64,000 bases of DNA from Climacteris rufus (lineage: Eukaryota > Chordata > Aves > Passeriformes > Climacteridae), in assembly GCA_013398175.1 (NCBI GenBank), contig VZRZ01008248.1, forward strand, positions 443,322 to 507,321, read 5' to 3'. Each line of letters opens with the position of its first letter. Position 1 is the stretch's first letter. The position numbers and the translations under genes are program-made. Below are positions 35,013 through 47,043 of the stretch, one piece after another. The notes below the pieces were generated by a model, which made no database searches, was not told the origin of the DNA, and saw only the letters and a program-made list of their open reading frames with translations.

Positions 35013-36077
35013 ACGACAGATTTATTTTGGGTGCTATTATGGAAAAACTGAACTAAATATTTTGTGTTTGGATCCAACAGCTGAGTCTAAGTGAACTGAT
35101 ATAAAAATTCCCAACTATTTTTATCCTGAGCCCAGTGTGCCATCTGTTCCCAAGAAGTCCATCTTCTGGTAGCTACCATACTACAGGCACTACCACAGAG
35201 CCATGCGACCAAGGACTGGTGTATAAATTAAGAAAGATACTAAGAGTGACAGCAATACTCAAGAGAGTAATAAAAATTTAAAAATAAAAAAAAGAAAGAA
35301 AAACAACACAAAAGAAACCCAACCCACCACCCAAAGAGTCACCACAAAGCACAGCAGCCTTACCAAGGCTCCCTGTTAATACACCTTTTTCTGTTGTGTT
35401 TATTTCACTCCAGTGCCTAAAAAAGGCTGAGCTCTGGTCAGGTTTTCCTAGGGTGGGGATTCATTTCATGTCTTTCCTGCATGTTATCTGCCTGTGCACA
35501 GTAACCTGAGCATTAATGATGCTCTTTCCCTCTTCCAGGTAATCTTCCTTGCTGTCTTCCACATGCTTAACATCTTCAGGTTAATCAGAGAAACCGTTCC
35601 GGTCTGAGGCATGAGAAATTAGCAAAGCGTAACTTTTCGGTTCACAAAATGAAACAGTAACAGCTACAGATGGCACAGCAGAACATCCAGTTATCAGAAG
35701 TACAGACAAGCAAGTAACACAGGGTCCAGCAGAAATCAAGACAGATCATACTCCTTTTCCTGGCCTTATCAGTACTGAAGACATTTTTTTCAAAGCCTCT
35801 CACCATGAGAAGAATACTAAATGAAATGAAATTGCAGTGAAAAAAAAATCTAAATACACTTGATATATCTGCTGTCAATATGTGAGGCACACTAAGACTG
35901 CATGCAGCCACATCTCCCCAAATACAAAACATTACCTCCTCTCTGGGTAGTTCTGGCTCTTTTGTGAAAGATTCTCCCTCTTGCTAGCATCCCGAATTCA
36001 AATGTCAAAGTTCTGCCCACAATTAATTTCTTAATAATTCAACATATAATCCTGGTCTTAGATTTTCATTTTTGCTG

Positions 36078-36232
36078 CTCTTTTGGGGTTTTAGTAGCAT
36101 GTTGGGTTGGGGTTTTTTTGGTGTTTTTTTCTGGTTTGTTTGTTGTTGGGTTTTTTTTGGTGGGGGAGGTTTATTTTTTGGGTTGGGGTTTTTTTTTATT
36201 GTTTTGTTGGAGGTTCTTTTGAGGGGGTGTTA
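36078..36232 (+). repeat. G/T-rich low-complexity tract
   Basis: About 150 bp with hardly any A or C on the plus strand, including TTGGGTTGGGGTTTTTTTGG and GGTGGGGGAGG. It contains several GGG/GGGG runs. Confidence 0.75.
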
Positions 36233-37875
36233 AAGCTAAAAATCAGAGGCAATGGTACAAGTAACATGCTTTGATACAGTAACATTGGCTTACAAAACCT
36301 TTTTTGCAGCATTAAAAAGATTTCCTCATTACACATACAGTAACTCCCATTGTGAGACAAATAAGCTACTATGAAACCATAGTGAGACTCAGACAGAATT
36401 CAGCAGTTAGTCTTCTGTAAAAATCCTCTTTCAAGACTTGAAGGCTGGAAAGTTGTGTTCCATGAAATCTGGCATTGTACCAACACATCTCCATGGAGCT
36501 GGCAGGACAGAAGTGCTCCAGAAACCAGCTTCAATGAAAAAAAAGCATTCTTAACATGTATAAATAATCACTAAAAAGGGGCTTAAGCAACTTTTTCTCC
36601 TAGCTAAAAATCATCAAATCATAGCTAAGATTACTGGGGATGCAGAGGTTAGCAATGATAACACTAAATTTTTAAAATCTGCTTTATTCCTGTATTTCAA
36701 ATCAGCGCATTAAAATACCCCTTGTGGAACCTTTTGTCTGTCTTTCTTCAAGGCATACCTATATATATATAAATGTCTTGAAAATGTCAAGTTTTATCTT
36801 TAAGAGTCTAAGAAATTTCAGAACCTGACAATGAATATTTGAAAGCATCACACTGCTTTACAGTTATGCCTGTAATTCTCCTTTTAGTCAATGCCAAGTG
36901 TGGGTGAATGCCAAGTGTGAGCTGGGAGGAAAATAGTATTACATAGTATAATAAAAGCACAAGCAATCAAAATACATGGAGTTCACAATGAAGAGTAGCA
37001 TGATGCATCAGGGTTTTCACTTGTGAATCTCTGGGGATATTCAAAGACTTCAGAGGTTACATTAGCAAGTTGTGTGGTACAACAGAAGCATAGGCACCTG
37101 TGGAAAAGAACAGTTGCTGATGATGATCCTGAGTCCATCTTGCATACATTTTTTTTGGTAGGGAAAGAGGAATATTTGTTCCAAACTAGTGCTTTTCCCA
37201 GCCTATGGCCCATCACATGTGCTCCTAGAAACAACCTTTCGGGTTTAAACTCATCTGAAAGGATGGTCATGCTGACCAGCACACAAAGCCTGCAAAAGGA
37301 TCAGAAATTGGACCTAGATCACATCAAACTTAGCAACAAATGCTTCAACCACAAGATGAGTTATGTCTCCTTCCCAGAAGCAAAACCAAGTCATTGCTCT
37401 ACTTAAAGTTGTGCTTTTTAAGACAGCTGTAAACCAACCACTCCTTAATTTAATTAAACGGATTCTTTTCCATTCCTATTTCAACATTTGTGCCATTATA
37501 GCTGCTGCTCCTGGCTGAGCTGCTTCTTGTGCTGAATCAGATTGGAAGTCAGCAAAAACTTAATCCAGAGGAAAGAAGTCAAAGCAGTTTATGGAGTTAC
37601 TGCCCTTATATCTGAGAGCACAGAAGTGATAGTGAGAGCACTCAATCTGCTTCAGCACAAAGGAAAAAAAAAAACAACAAACAAAGCAATTCAAGCTAAA
37701 CTCCCATTTCATACTGGAACATGACAGAGGCGTTCAAAACACCTATTACAATCTTTAGTTGTGTAGCTGAACAGCAAGCTAAGCACAAGCAACTAGATAA
37801 CAAGACCTGAAAGATTAGTAACTATTTCCTACAAGAAATGGCAGCAACATCATCATATTAAAGGAATTTTAGTCG

Positions 37876-38400
37876 AGTCATAGACGATCCTGAGTTGGCA
37901 GGGACCCATGACGAGACGGTCAAGTCCAACTCCTGACTCCACACAGGGCAACCCAAAAGTTAAACCAGGTACTTAGAACCGTTGTCCAAATGGTTCTTGA
38001 ACTCCAACAGCCTTGGGGTTACAACTGCTTCCCTGTGGAGCTTCTTCCAGTGCCTGACCACCACTCACAGTGAACAACTTTCCCCTAATACCCAATCTGA
38101 ACTTCCCCCTTGGAGCCTTACATCATTCCCCTCTGTGTTGTCCCTGGGCACCTGACACAGGCAGGATCAGCACCTCCCTTTCCCCACCCCTCACAAAGAA
38201 GTTGTGGCCAGCAACAAGGTCACCCCTCTGTACCCTCTTCCCCAAACTTGCACCTAGCATCTCCAGCTGCTCCTAACTCATGCCCTCTAGTCCCAGTCTA
38301 TCTTACTGGTGGAAACACAAACCTATGCACTAAAGAGCTCAAACCTCTTGCAATTTTCGGTCACCTTCTGCTGCCACATTTCCCAAAATCACACAAGCAT
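37876..38400 (-). mobile_element. CR1 LINE, 5'-truncated
   Basis: The plus strand begins GTCATAGACGATCCTGAGTT with GTCCAACTCCTGACTCCACA, then CTTCCAGTGCCTGACCACC and AACTTTCCCCTAATACCCAA, a reverse-complement CR1 3' region about 0.5 kb long. Its exact inner end is unclear. Confidence 0.88.
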
Positions 38401-39420
38401 CCCAGCAAACTCTCAGTAGGTCAACAAAAAATTTCCTGAACAGAAGAAAACAGACATCCCATGTGTGTGTTACAAATGCTGCTTACCTTTTTAGCCACAT
38501 AAGTAGTTTATGGCTGTATCATTTCCATCTCTTTCTGATAAACCTGCTGTTAGTGCTAACGTGGTATACATTGATTTCTGTGGTTTGCTTACAAAAAGAA
38601 ACAAGCAGCATATACCCATAAATATTTAAGACCAAATTTACTTTAAAACAATGAAATATTAAAATGTATTTTCAAATAAATATACAGTACTCTGAAACAG
38701 GCACATGGATAGAAACTCAAGACAAAAATTGGTATTGTCTTGTCAGAAACAAGAAGTCACTTCTCTAATGAAAGTTGCCATCATATCTCAAGAAAAGCAG
38801 TTGCCCTTAGCTCCAGTAAATTGTGAAGGTTACCTTTTTCTTTTCCAAGAGAGTAAGACGGAATCAAGGACAAACCTTTAAAAAATGTTGAAAGAACCAT
38901 TCTCTATATGTTTGCGATCTAAAAGGTCTTTTCTTACAATTCATAGGAAAAACAACATTTCTTTACCTGTTTACCATTACTTTAATCATCAGTCATAAAA
39001 CAGTATACACATAGACTGCATGTTGATCACATTCATATTTCCTAATTGCATCTATCAGAATTCCACAGCCAAACACCTGAAGAGAAGCCACTCAGTTTTG
39101 TACTGACAAGATGCCCTGCCCACATTTCAGAGCCACAGTCCAACCTTCTCCTTTACAGGAGCCCTACTGACAGTGCTTTATCTCCTCCTTCGCTTCCAAT
39201 GGGAAGTATGTGAGTATGCTTGGTGCACACTCTCTACTCCAATGAAGATTTGTGTCCTTCACATGTCCTACAGCTGCTTTCCTCTACTAACGTGGACTCT
39301 GCCTCTTCACACCTCACTTCTGGCAATGCCATCTCTCACTATTAATTTAGAAGTTGCCAGCTCATCCAACAAGAGTTGGAGGCATTGGTAACTAAGAGGA
39401 GAAGTATGAACTAATGCTTC
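38401..39420 (-). other. Intron 1 segment between CR1 and solo LTR
   Basis: About 1 kb of A/T-rich intron. I see nothing recognisable. Confidence 0.7.
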
Positions 39421-39822
39421 TGTTGCCTAAAAGGCTAGCCCAAAAACTGAGGCCAGTCAGGAGTAAGGGAATAAAAGGTGGGTATTTATTTGAAGGGCCT
39501 TCAAAGGTACATTTAGGGCAGACAAAGCCCCCCTAGGGGCATCACCCAAAACGGACAACGAGTCACGAGTTCTCCACACTTTTATAGGTTTGGTCCATTT
39601 GCATATCAGCATAGATTTACCAATTAAAACTTTACAATTTCCCCCTAGCTCGCTCGCCCCCCCCCCTCCTTTAGAAGCTTGGGTCTGGGCAGCCTGAATG
39701 TCCTTGGTAAGTACAGAGTGGCATTGTTACGTCTATAGAGAAGAGCAACCAACGAGATATAAAGCATACACGCCAGACAATGCAGGATTTGAAAAATATA
39801 AGGGTTAAAACCTAAGGCAACA
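39421..39822 (-). mobile_element. Solo LTR with intact ends and 4-bp target-site duplication
   Basis: The plus strand starts TGTTGCCTAAAAGG and ends CCTAAGGCAACA, giving a TG...CA element with about 9-bp inverted ends. It is bounded by CTTC on both sides (39417-39420 and 39823-39826). Read on the minus strand, it has an octamer ATGCAAAT (39604-39597), a TATAAAA box (39586-39580) and AATAAA (39490-39485) in the order U3-R-U5. It is 402 bp with no internal viral genes, in the same orientation as WASF3. A 4-bp duplication fits a gammaretrovirus-like (class I) ERV, but the family is not recognised. Confidence 0.85.
39580..39604 (-). promoter_or_regulatory. LTR promoter core: octamer plus TATA box
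   Basis: Within the solo LTR, ATGCAAAT lies 10 bp upstream of TATAAAA on the minus strand. This is the arrangement of a functional polymerase II core promoter directed into WASF3. Activity is not shown. Confidence 0.6.
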
Positions 39823-40384
39823 CTTCCAACTACCCTTTCACCCCTGCAAGTTTTACAATCCAGTGTTTGCCAACTAGCCCTATTTGGTACAAAATATTTT
39901 TAGTGGGTTTTTTTTATTATTAGAACTGTTTACTAGTCATAGGCAGATTTTAAAGACTGTTTCTTACTCTCAGAAGAGAGAGTTCAGTAACAAAAAAAAT
40001 GGGACACGGTAGTTGCTCCCCCCTTTTCTATCCACTCCCCAGAGACATTCCAAACTCCCCTCCCACTGTTAGGGTAAAATATCCTATTCAAAGGCTGTGT
40101 TCTTATTTGAATATGAAAACTCTTCCAACAGGCCCCATAACATGTCAACTCTTTCCACAAACTCTAAGAACTAAATGCAGCTTCTCCCCAAATGATGGGG
40201 AAAACATACCTAGCTAACTAAATGCTGACAGGCTACAGATCAGGCAGCTACCTGCAAAGACTCAATGCCCTACTTTTTAAGTGTAAGGAGCCATTAATGC
40301 CTCTTTCTAAACTGTTCTAATGCATGGCTGAGACTGCCTTGTAGCTGCACCCAGATAATTTAAGGGCAGCCTGTTTAATCTTAA
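39823..40384 (-). other. Intron 1 segment between solo LTR and CR1
   Basis: C-rich and A/T-rich intron with no recognisable element. Confidence 0.65.
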
Positions 40385-40661
40385 AGGCTCTTCTCAGCCG
40401 TGCCAAGCAACAGGACAGAAAGCAAGGGGCAGAAACTGATGCACAGACGTCCCAGCTGAACACGAAGAAGAACTTCTTTATTGTGCAGTGACCAAGCACT
40501 GGAACAGATTGCTCAGAGAAGCTGTGGAGTCTCCTCACTGGTGATAGTCAAGAACCATCTGGACACACTCCTGTGCCATGTGCTCTAGGATGGCCCAGCT
40601 TGAGCAGGGAGGCTGGACCAGATGACCCCCTGTGGTCCCTTCCAGCCTGACCCATTCTGTG
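40385..40661 (+). mobile_element. CR1 LINE 3' end
   Basis: AACTTCTTTATTGTGCAGTG, AAGCACTGGAACAGATTGCT, then CTCCTCACTGGTGATAGTCA and a 3' end CCTTCCAGCCTGACCCATTC TGTG. Plus orientation, antisense to WASF3. Confidence 0.9.
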
Positions 40662-43600
40662 AAATACACAAACTGCACATAAAAAAAATGAGGAAACTTT
40701 ACAACTTAATGTTTTATTTACAGGTAAATGTATACGACTGCAATGAGTATTGATGAAGTATGCTTTAATTTTATCCTTGAATTTAAAAAAGAAAGGGCAG
40801 TCATCTAGATCCTGATGATCAAAAGCCTCTCTTAAACTTACAGAAAGAAACTTGAAATTAATTAGAGCACCTATTTCTAAAGAAAAGGAGAAAAGACCCA
40901 CCAATTTTCCCCCTTTCAGTTCCACAATGGTTAGTACCGAACTTTGCCATGAGTTTGCTTCAAAAATATTTTGCATATTGGACCAAAACACTTCAGTATT
41001 ATCAATCATTAAACTTCCTTGAACAAAAAAGTTTCCTAGGTGTTGATTCTTAACACTAGCAAGTAGATTTTGAACTTAAACATGTTGAAGTGAAAATTAA
41101 ATCCTGGAATGTTAGTGCCCAGGACGCTTCTGTTTTTCTTTAAACAAACAACAAAAACAAAGAAAGATGCAGAATCCCAATGTGAACCTACTAAAAATTC
41201 ACCTTCCTCACAGCACTGCTGTTATACTGGTGATATAATCCTCTCCTGCAAAATGCAATTATTAGTTTAAAACCCAATGAGCTGATGAGATCCCACAATC
41301 CAAGAGAAACAGATTTCTTAAGTGCAGCTGTAACCAGCTGGCTGCTGAGCAGAAAAAGGACTGCTATTGCCCTGTCTGTGATGAGGCTCCAGTAGGCAAA
41401 GCTGTGCTCGTTGGCAGCCTTCCTGAGGTTATTTGAGAATCACAAACCGAGCAAAACTTGTACGACTGGAGAACAGTTTTTATGGACTGCCAGGGTATCT
41501 ATAGGCACAAACACATCGACTCCAACTCTCAAAGACTGTAATTTAAAGTTATCTATGATTACATGGCTCTTCCATACACCCCATCAAATTATGTAACAAA
41601 CCTATCAATACTTACATTGCTCTGAACTACACTTTGAAATAATCAATGTAATCTACATAGACTACAAGCTGCACGTATGGAAAAAATCAAGCCATTAGAG
41701 ACTAATCTACACACAGTTCAAGTAGCAATTTGACTACATCAGTTTAATTTAGAAACTGATTTATTTAATCACTGCACAGGCAACCAAGACCTAAACCTCA
41801 TCTTCAAGCAGATCGCAGTGCACTAGCTGCATAATTCAGAAGGGAAGTTATTATGATGCCAATCATAGAAAAGGTTCAGAGAAGAGGCCAATGACTGCAT
41901 TTATTTGCAGAAAAGAAAATTTCCCAGTCTCAGACAGTGGTAACAAAGAATATTTCTATATATGATGAGCGTGCTAAGGCTCTCACAAACACAGACACCA
42001 GTTTTAACACCCAAAGAGAATAAATTTGTTAACATCAAACCCATTTTGCCAGGCTGCAATTTAATTCAACTCCACACAGTCAAGTCCAAAACATATATAA
42101 GTACATACTGAATAGAGTTTAACCCCAGACAGGCAAGAGTCAAGCCCAAATAGTCAGCCTCTCCTAACAACAAAATTAGATGAAAAACAAGAAAAGCTCA
42201 TAGAAAATCCATGTACCTAAAGATCCAAATCTGTGCTATCTTTTTAATTCTGTTTTAAGTCAGTCTTTCCCCAAATCAGTTCCACTTCATTTTGGCTTTA
42301 CCATCTGTAATGCAAGAATTCTGGGATACTTTCTCCTTTTTCATAGGTCTTTCTCCACTCCCAGGAGACCATCTGGAAAACACTGTCCTACTACTTCCCC
42401 CATCCACTGCTATGCAATTACTGATCTGCAGCTTTTGGCTGGTCAAGTAGGCCAAAAAGCTTCCACCATTCTCCAGAGACTATTTCTCTCCTGCCCAACC
42501 TACTTTTCACACTCACTCTGCCCTATTCTGGAAAAGCTTCTTTCCTTCAGGGAGAATGGAAACTGTAGTCTTCTGAAGAAAATTCCTAAGAAACTTTTCC
42601 CATTAGTTTGTTTTAAATCAGGAATTTAAGTTACTAAATCATTCTGTAATTTACCAGCCACAAAGGTTAAAGGATACAGCTTACATGACTGAAGACACAG
42701 ACAGTACAGGCACAAGTCTTGGCAGATAAATTTGGTTTAATCCTGACTAAAAATACCTAAGTTGCTTTCACAATAAAACTGTTTCTAAAGACTGGAACAA
42801 CCTTATCCACATAGCAATCACAAACAAAATTTTAACATCTTTCTTCAAAATATATAACTGAAAAGGCAACATTTTTATCTACCAAGCTAACTATAAAGGT
42901 GTGTTTCTCAGAATTACTTGTACGTGATGACAAAAGAATGCTTCTGCTAGTCTACTGAATTGACAGCTGGGGCTCGTAAGCACCAGGGTCTGTTTTCAAG
43001 CTCTGCATCTGGTATTTCATTCTTGACTACATGCTCTCTTTCATTGTGTGGAAGACACTTTTGTACTGTAGTGTTGTAGATTTATAATGGAAATTTACAA
43101 GGGGCATTTATATTAGCAAAACACACTAGGAAAACAAGAGGAAGCAAGACAAGGCACATGTAAAATGAGTAACTTAATTTCAAATTCAAATGCCTTACTA
43201 TGCATATAGAACAGTTAAGTTAAAACACTTAAATTTTTAATTGACTTGTGAAATTCTATGAAGCAGAACTTTTAAAAGAAAAAATATTACATTTCTGTAG
43301 AAATCAACCATTATTTTAAGTACAAGTCTTTCATTGTATTGACCATGTAGTTTCCAAATTGTATTTGTCCAATTAGAATGTTTGCAATATATGAATGACC
43401 AATGTTCAACTAAAAATTAGATTAGAATTAGGCTTTAATACTTTTTTTAAAACTCAAAGACTGATTATTTTTAACTACATTCAGCATTGTCTTTCTACAG
43501 CCTTCAGCTACATTAAACTCCAGAATATTATGTAATAGACACTACAATTAAACTCTACATGAAATTTGGGCTTCACCTGCACAATCAAACAGAAAATATA

Positions 43601-46600
43601 TGATAAAACTACACTGAGAATGAACAGTATCTCAAAATAATTTTTGAAGTTTTATGGATAAATATAACCTAGGTAAAATATTCCAAAACCAAAGTTCTTA
43701 TTCCTGTAACAACTAATTTCTACAGCATCCCATGAATAAAAGCAATCATGTTTCCATGCAGCATGAAATGCAACTGAAATATAACAGTGCTGTAACATTC
43801 ATTGCTTCATTAAATAATAAGAAATATACTAATCTAATAATCTAGTAGTGAAGCATATTTTCAGTCTTTGAAACGTCCATTTGGTTTACCAATTTTTTTT
43901 GAAGACTACTTACTTTCCCTGACACACTTCCTCCACTTTTGACATTTACAGCAAGTGATCTTTTTTCCAAACAATTTCAAAATATAAACATCATGCTACC
44001 TTACCATTTAATGGGTAATGCAGAAGGGGTAAAGGGGGAAAGAGTGGGTTTCCTTTCACCCTTCTCCTTCAAAGACTGTTGCCATAACTTTCACATCATA
44101 TTTCTGTGTGCACCTCATTGCTTCCCGATCCCTCCATTCCTCAAAAGAGTTTCCTACTTGAACATGGGGAATCCATTTTCCAGAATTCTTCTTTTTCCTA
44201 ACTTAAAGTGCAATCTCTTTCATAACATACATGCTGATAAGAATCTTTAATATCATCAAGCACATAATCAGAACTCAAAACTGAAATAAGTCTATGCAAA
44301 TTTCAGCTGAGGGGACAAAGTGTGGCAAAGGATCATAGCCAGGGTTGCAGACAGAGTCAGCTCTAGGACACAGGCAAACAGTATCCTAAACAACAATATG
44401 CTAAAGCACTGCTGCATACTTTACTAGATTTCAGAGACCTTGAAGCAAGGCTGGCAGTGGTTTCTGCAAAAGCCAGCACTGTGGTGTGCTATGCAGGAAG
44501 AAAGCATCCTCTCTCAGCAGGTAATACTACTTTTAACCTCATCCTCTCAGAAGGCAGAACAACAAACCTGCTCTCCAGCTTCTTCCCCTGCTCAAAAGCT
44601 TTCTCTTTCTCACTGCAGAAGTCAACAAGCTGCAGGTCCCTGGAAATACATATATATACACACACTTATCAGCTTTCCTTCTAATAACAAAATTGTCTGC
44701 ACTTCGGCAGTAGTCCTTCATTAGGGACAGTGTGCCCCACGGAGAAGGAAGTGCTACTCTTCCACCAACACAACAGGTACTTATCACCTAAAAGTCTATG
44801 GTGTTGAGTGTGGCAGCTGAGATAGACTGGGGGCAGGGGGATATTTCCCCACACAGCTAGTTTAATATCAATAAATATAAATCTTTTATTATCCGTTGCA
44901 CTTTGAGGCAAACAAACACTCAACCTCAGCAGATTTAGTTTAAATCTCTTAGACAATACATCAACAAAGTACAGATTATACAGGGTAAAAGTAATTAACA
45001 GATGCAAATTTATAAATCCAATATCTCACGAACAACCACGAATACAGTAAATTTATTTCTGTTTTCTACACAATAAGATTAGTATTTAAATGCTACCAGT
45101 CCCCTGGGCTAGCTACGCTTTTGACATTTGTTTCAGGGCCTAATACAGCACATCTTCAATAACACAAAAATATAATCCTCCTTCCCAAGGCTAACTCAAA
45201 ACCTTCTGGACAAGTGTCCAAAATTCATCACTGGTCTTCAGTTCAAGGGACTTACCAGAGTCTCCAAAGCTATTTGTAATAGGTTCACGCAAATGCACAG
45301 TAAGGAATGCTCAGTAAGAGCTCTCTGGAACAACTTACCATTTAAAAAGGAGCACAGAATATCCTTACTGCTTACACTTTTGAGAAGACAGCTGTTTTGT
45401 AACTTCCTAGAACACTCAGGTGGCTTTCTCTGCAAACAAAAGAAAAATTTAATTTAGTCTTTCAGTAACAGAATAATTAAAGATATGCATTACAAATGGG
45501 TTTCAGTTCAGTGATCAGCTAAAAAAACTTATTAAAACATGCATGAGTAGACTCTAGATAGTTTTAACTGTTTTGTACTAAACATTTCATGTTATTTTTT
45601 TTCAAGGTAAGAAACTAGCTTGTGTTATTTAATAATCAATGCCCTTTTTTTAAAATGGAAATATCTGCAGAGAAGGTAACATTTTACCCGCTTGAAAACT
45701 GCGGGGATGGAAAAATGAGATAACAGCCTATAGTAAAGCAGAATAAAACAGCAGGTTTGAGTCCCTCTGAGATACTTCACAGCAAATTAAATATTACTAA
45801 ACACAAACCCACTAAGACAAACAGACTAAAAAAAGCAATGAGACTCTCTTGTAAAAATTAAGTATTGAGATGTTTCCATAAAATATTACAGTTCCTAGCA
45901 TCAAGAGAATATTCTGACTAGAGAATATAAGACTAGATTAACATCTAGTCATACACTAAATTTTTATAAATTTAAGTTTTTTTGTGGTTAAGATACAAAT
46001 GGCCTTTCTGCAAGAACTGTACAAAAATGATCTCTAAACTAGATCACTTTCTCATAGGAGGCTACTACTACTGTTTTTAAAGGTTGCTACTATGCGTGTT
46101 TTTGCTTAAATATTTTAGAAAATTAAAACCTACGTGAGAAAAAAACTTCTCTATTTCAAGGACACAATTATAAAACAGGGTTTATACGAAAGACCAAGCA
46201 TCTGAAAGAGCAAGACACTGTTAAAGACACCACACAGATTTCTCAAAGTCAAGACAGCAGTGTCCTACTTGCTCACTGTCACCACCTGCCTTGCTCACTT
46301 TCCTTCATCCTCCCTCACAATATTAAAGCTTTAACATCACAGTGCTCAAACCCTGATTCCAGTAAGCACTGGTGCATAACCACCTATTCCAAATAAAATG
46401 TCTTAATAGTTAACTTGCTAACAAAATCTACCAGTTGGCCAAGGTCTTGGTCCTCACTTAAATGTTCATGTGCTTAGAAAAAAACCTCTTCTGAAGTTAT
46501 ACATTATAAAAAGCTCACATACATACAATTCCTCCACGTTCTCATTACCAAGATAGGTGTGATATATGGGGAAAGTGCCTTCCAAATACAGCTTCACAAT

Positions 46601-46714
46601 CCCAACTAAAATTATGTCAGTCAGGATCCTATTGGCCTAACATAAGATGGATGTGGACCTGCTGGAGGGATTCCAGGAGGGCCACAATGATTATCAGAGG
46701 GGCTGGAGCACCTG
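40662..46714 (-). other. Intron 1 segment, unique sequence
   Basis: 6 kb of A/T-rich intron with a short TA/CA run near 44648-44664. I see no gene or recognised repeat. Confidence 0.65.
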
Positions 46715-47043
46715 TCCTATTAAGACATGAGCCTGGAGAAGAGAAGCTTCCAGGGAGACTTTCTAACACCTTCCAGTACTAAAAGGAGGCCATCAAGAAA
46801 GCTGGAGAAGGACTTTTTACAAAAGGCTACATTTAGATTACATATTAGAAATAAATTTTTCACTGTGAGAGTGGTGAAACACTGGAACAGGTTGCCCAGA
46901 GAAGCTATGAAAGTGTTCAAGGCCAGGCTGGATGGTGCTTTGAGCAGCCTGGTGTAGCAGGAGGTGTTCCTGCCCATGGTAAGGGGGTTGGAATTAGATC
47001 TTCTTTAAGGTTCCTTCCAATCCAGGCCATTCTATGATTCTGT
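46715..47043 (+). mobile_element. CR1 LINE 3' end with residual ORF2 C-terminus
   Basis: The frame reads RNKFFTVRVVKHWNRLPREA and VFKARLDGAL, the CR1 ORF2 C-terminus, followed by GGTTCCTTCCAATCCAGGCC and the terminal ATTCTATGATTCTGT. Plus orientation. Confidence 0.92.

Larger units (their letters stand above)
25963..37870 (-). other. Intron 1 of WASF3, middle part
   Basis: About 12 kb of A/T-rich intron. I see a 42-bp tandem duplication (26202-26285), a 10-bp inverted repeat (26376-26401), a 24-bp palindrome (33363-33386), poly-G runs around an N (34971-35012) and a G/T-rich tract (36078-36232). I recognise no gene or transposable element. The open frames at 31337-31762 (minus) and 37023-37406 (plus) are unsupported. 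Confidence 0.65.

Noticed and set aside
37023..37406. 127-codon open frame on the plus strand
   Set aside because: No homology recognised; another frame is open on the opposite strand over most of the same bases, as expected by chance.
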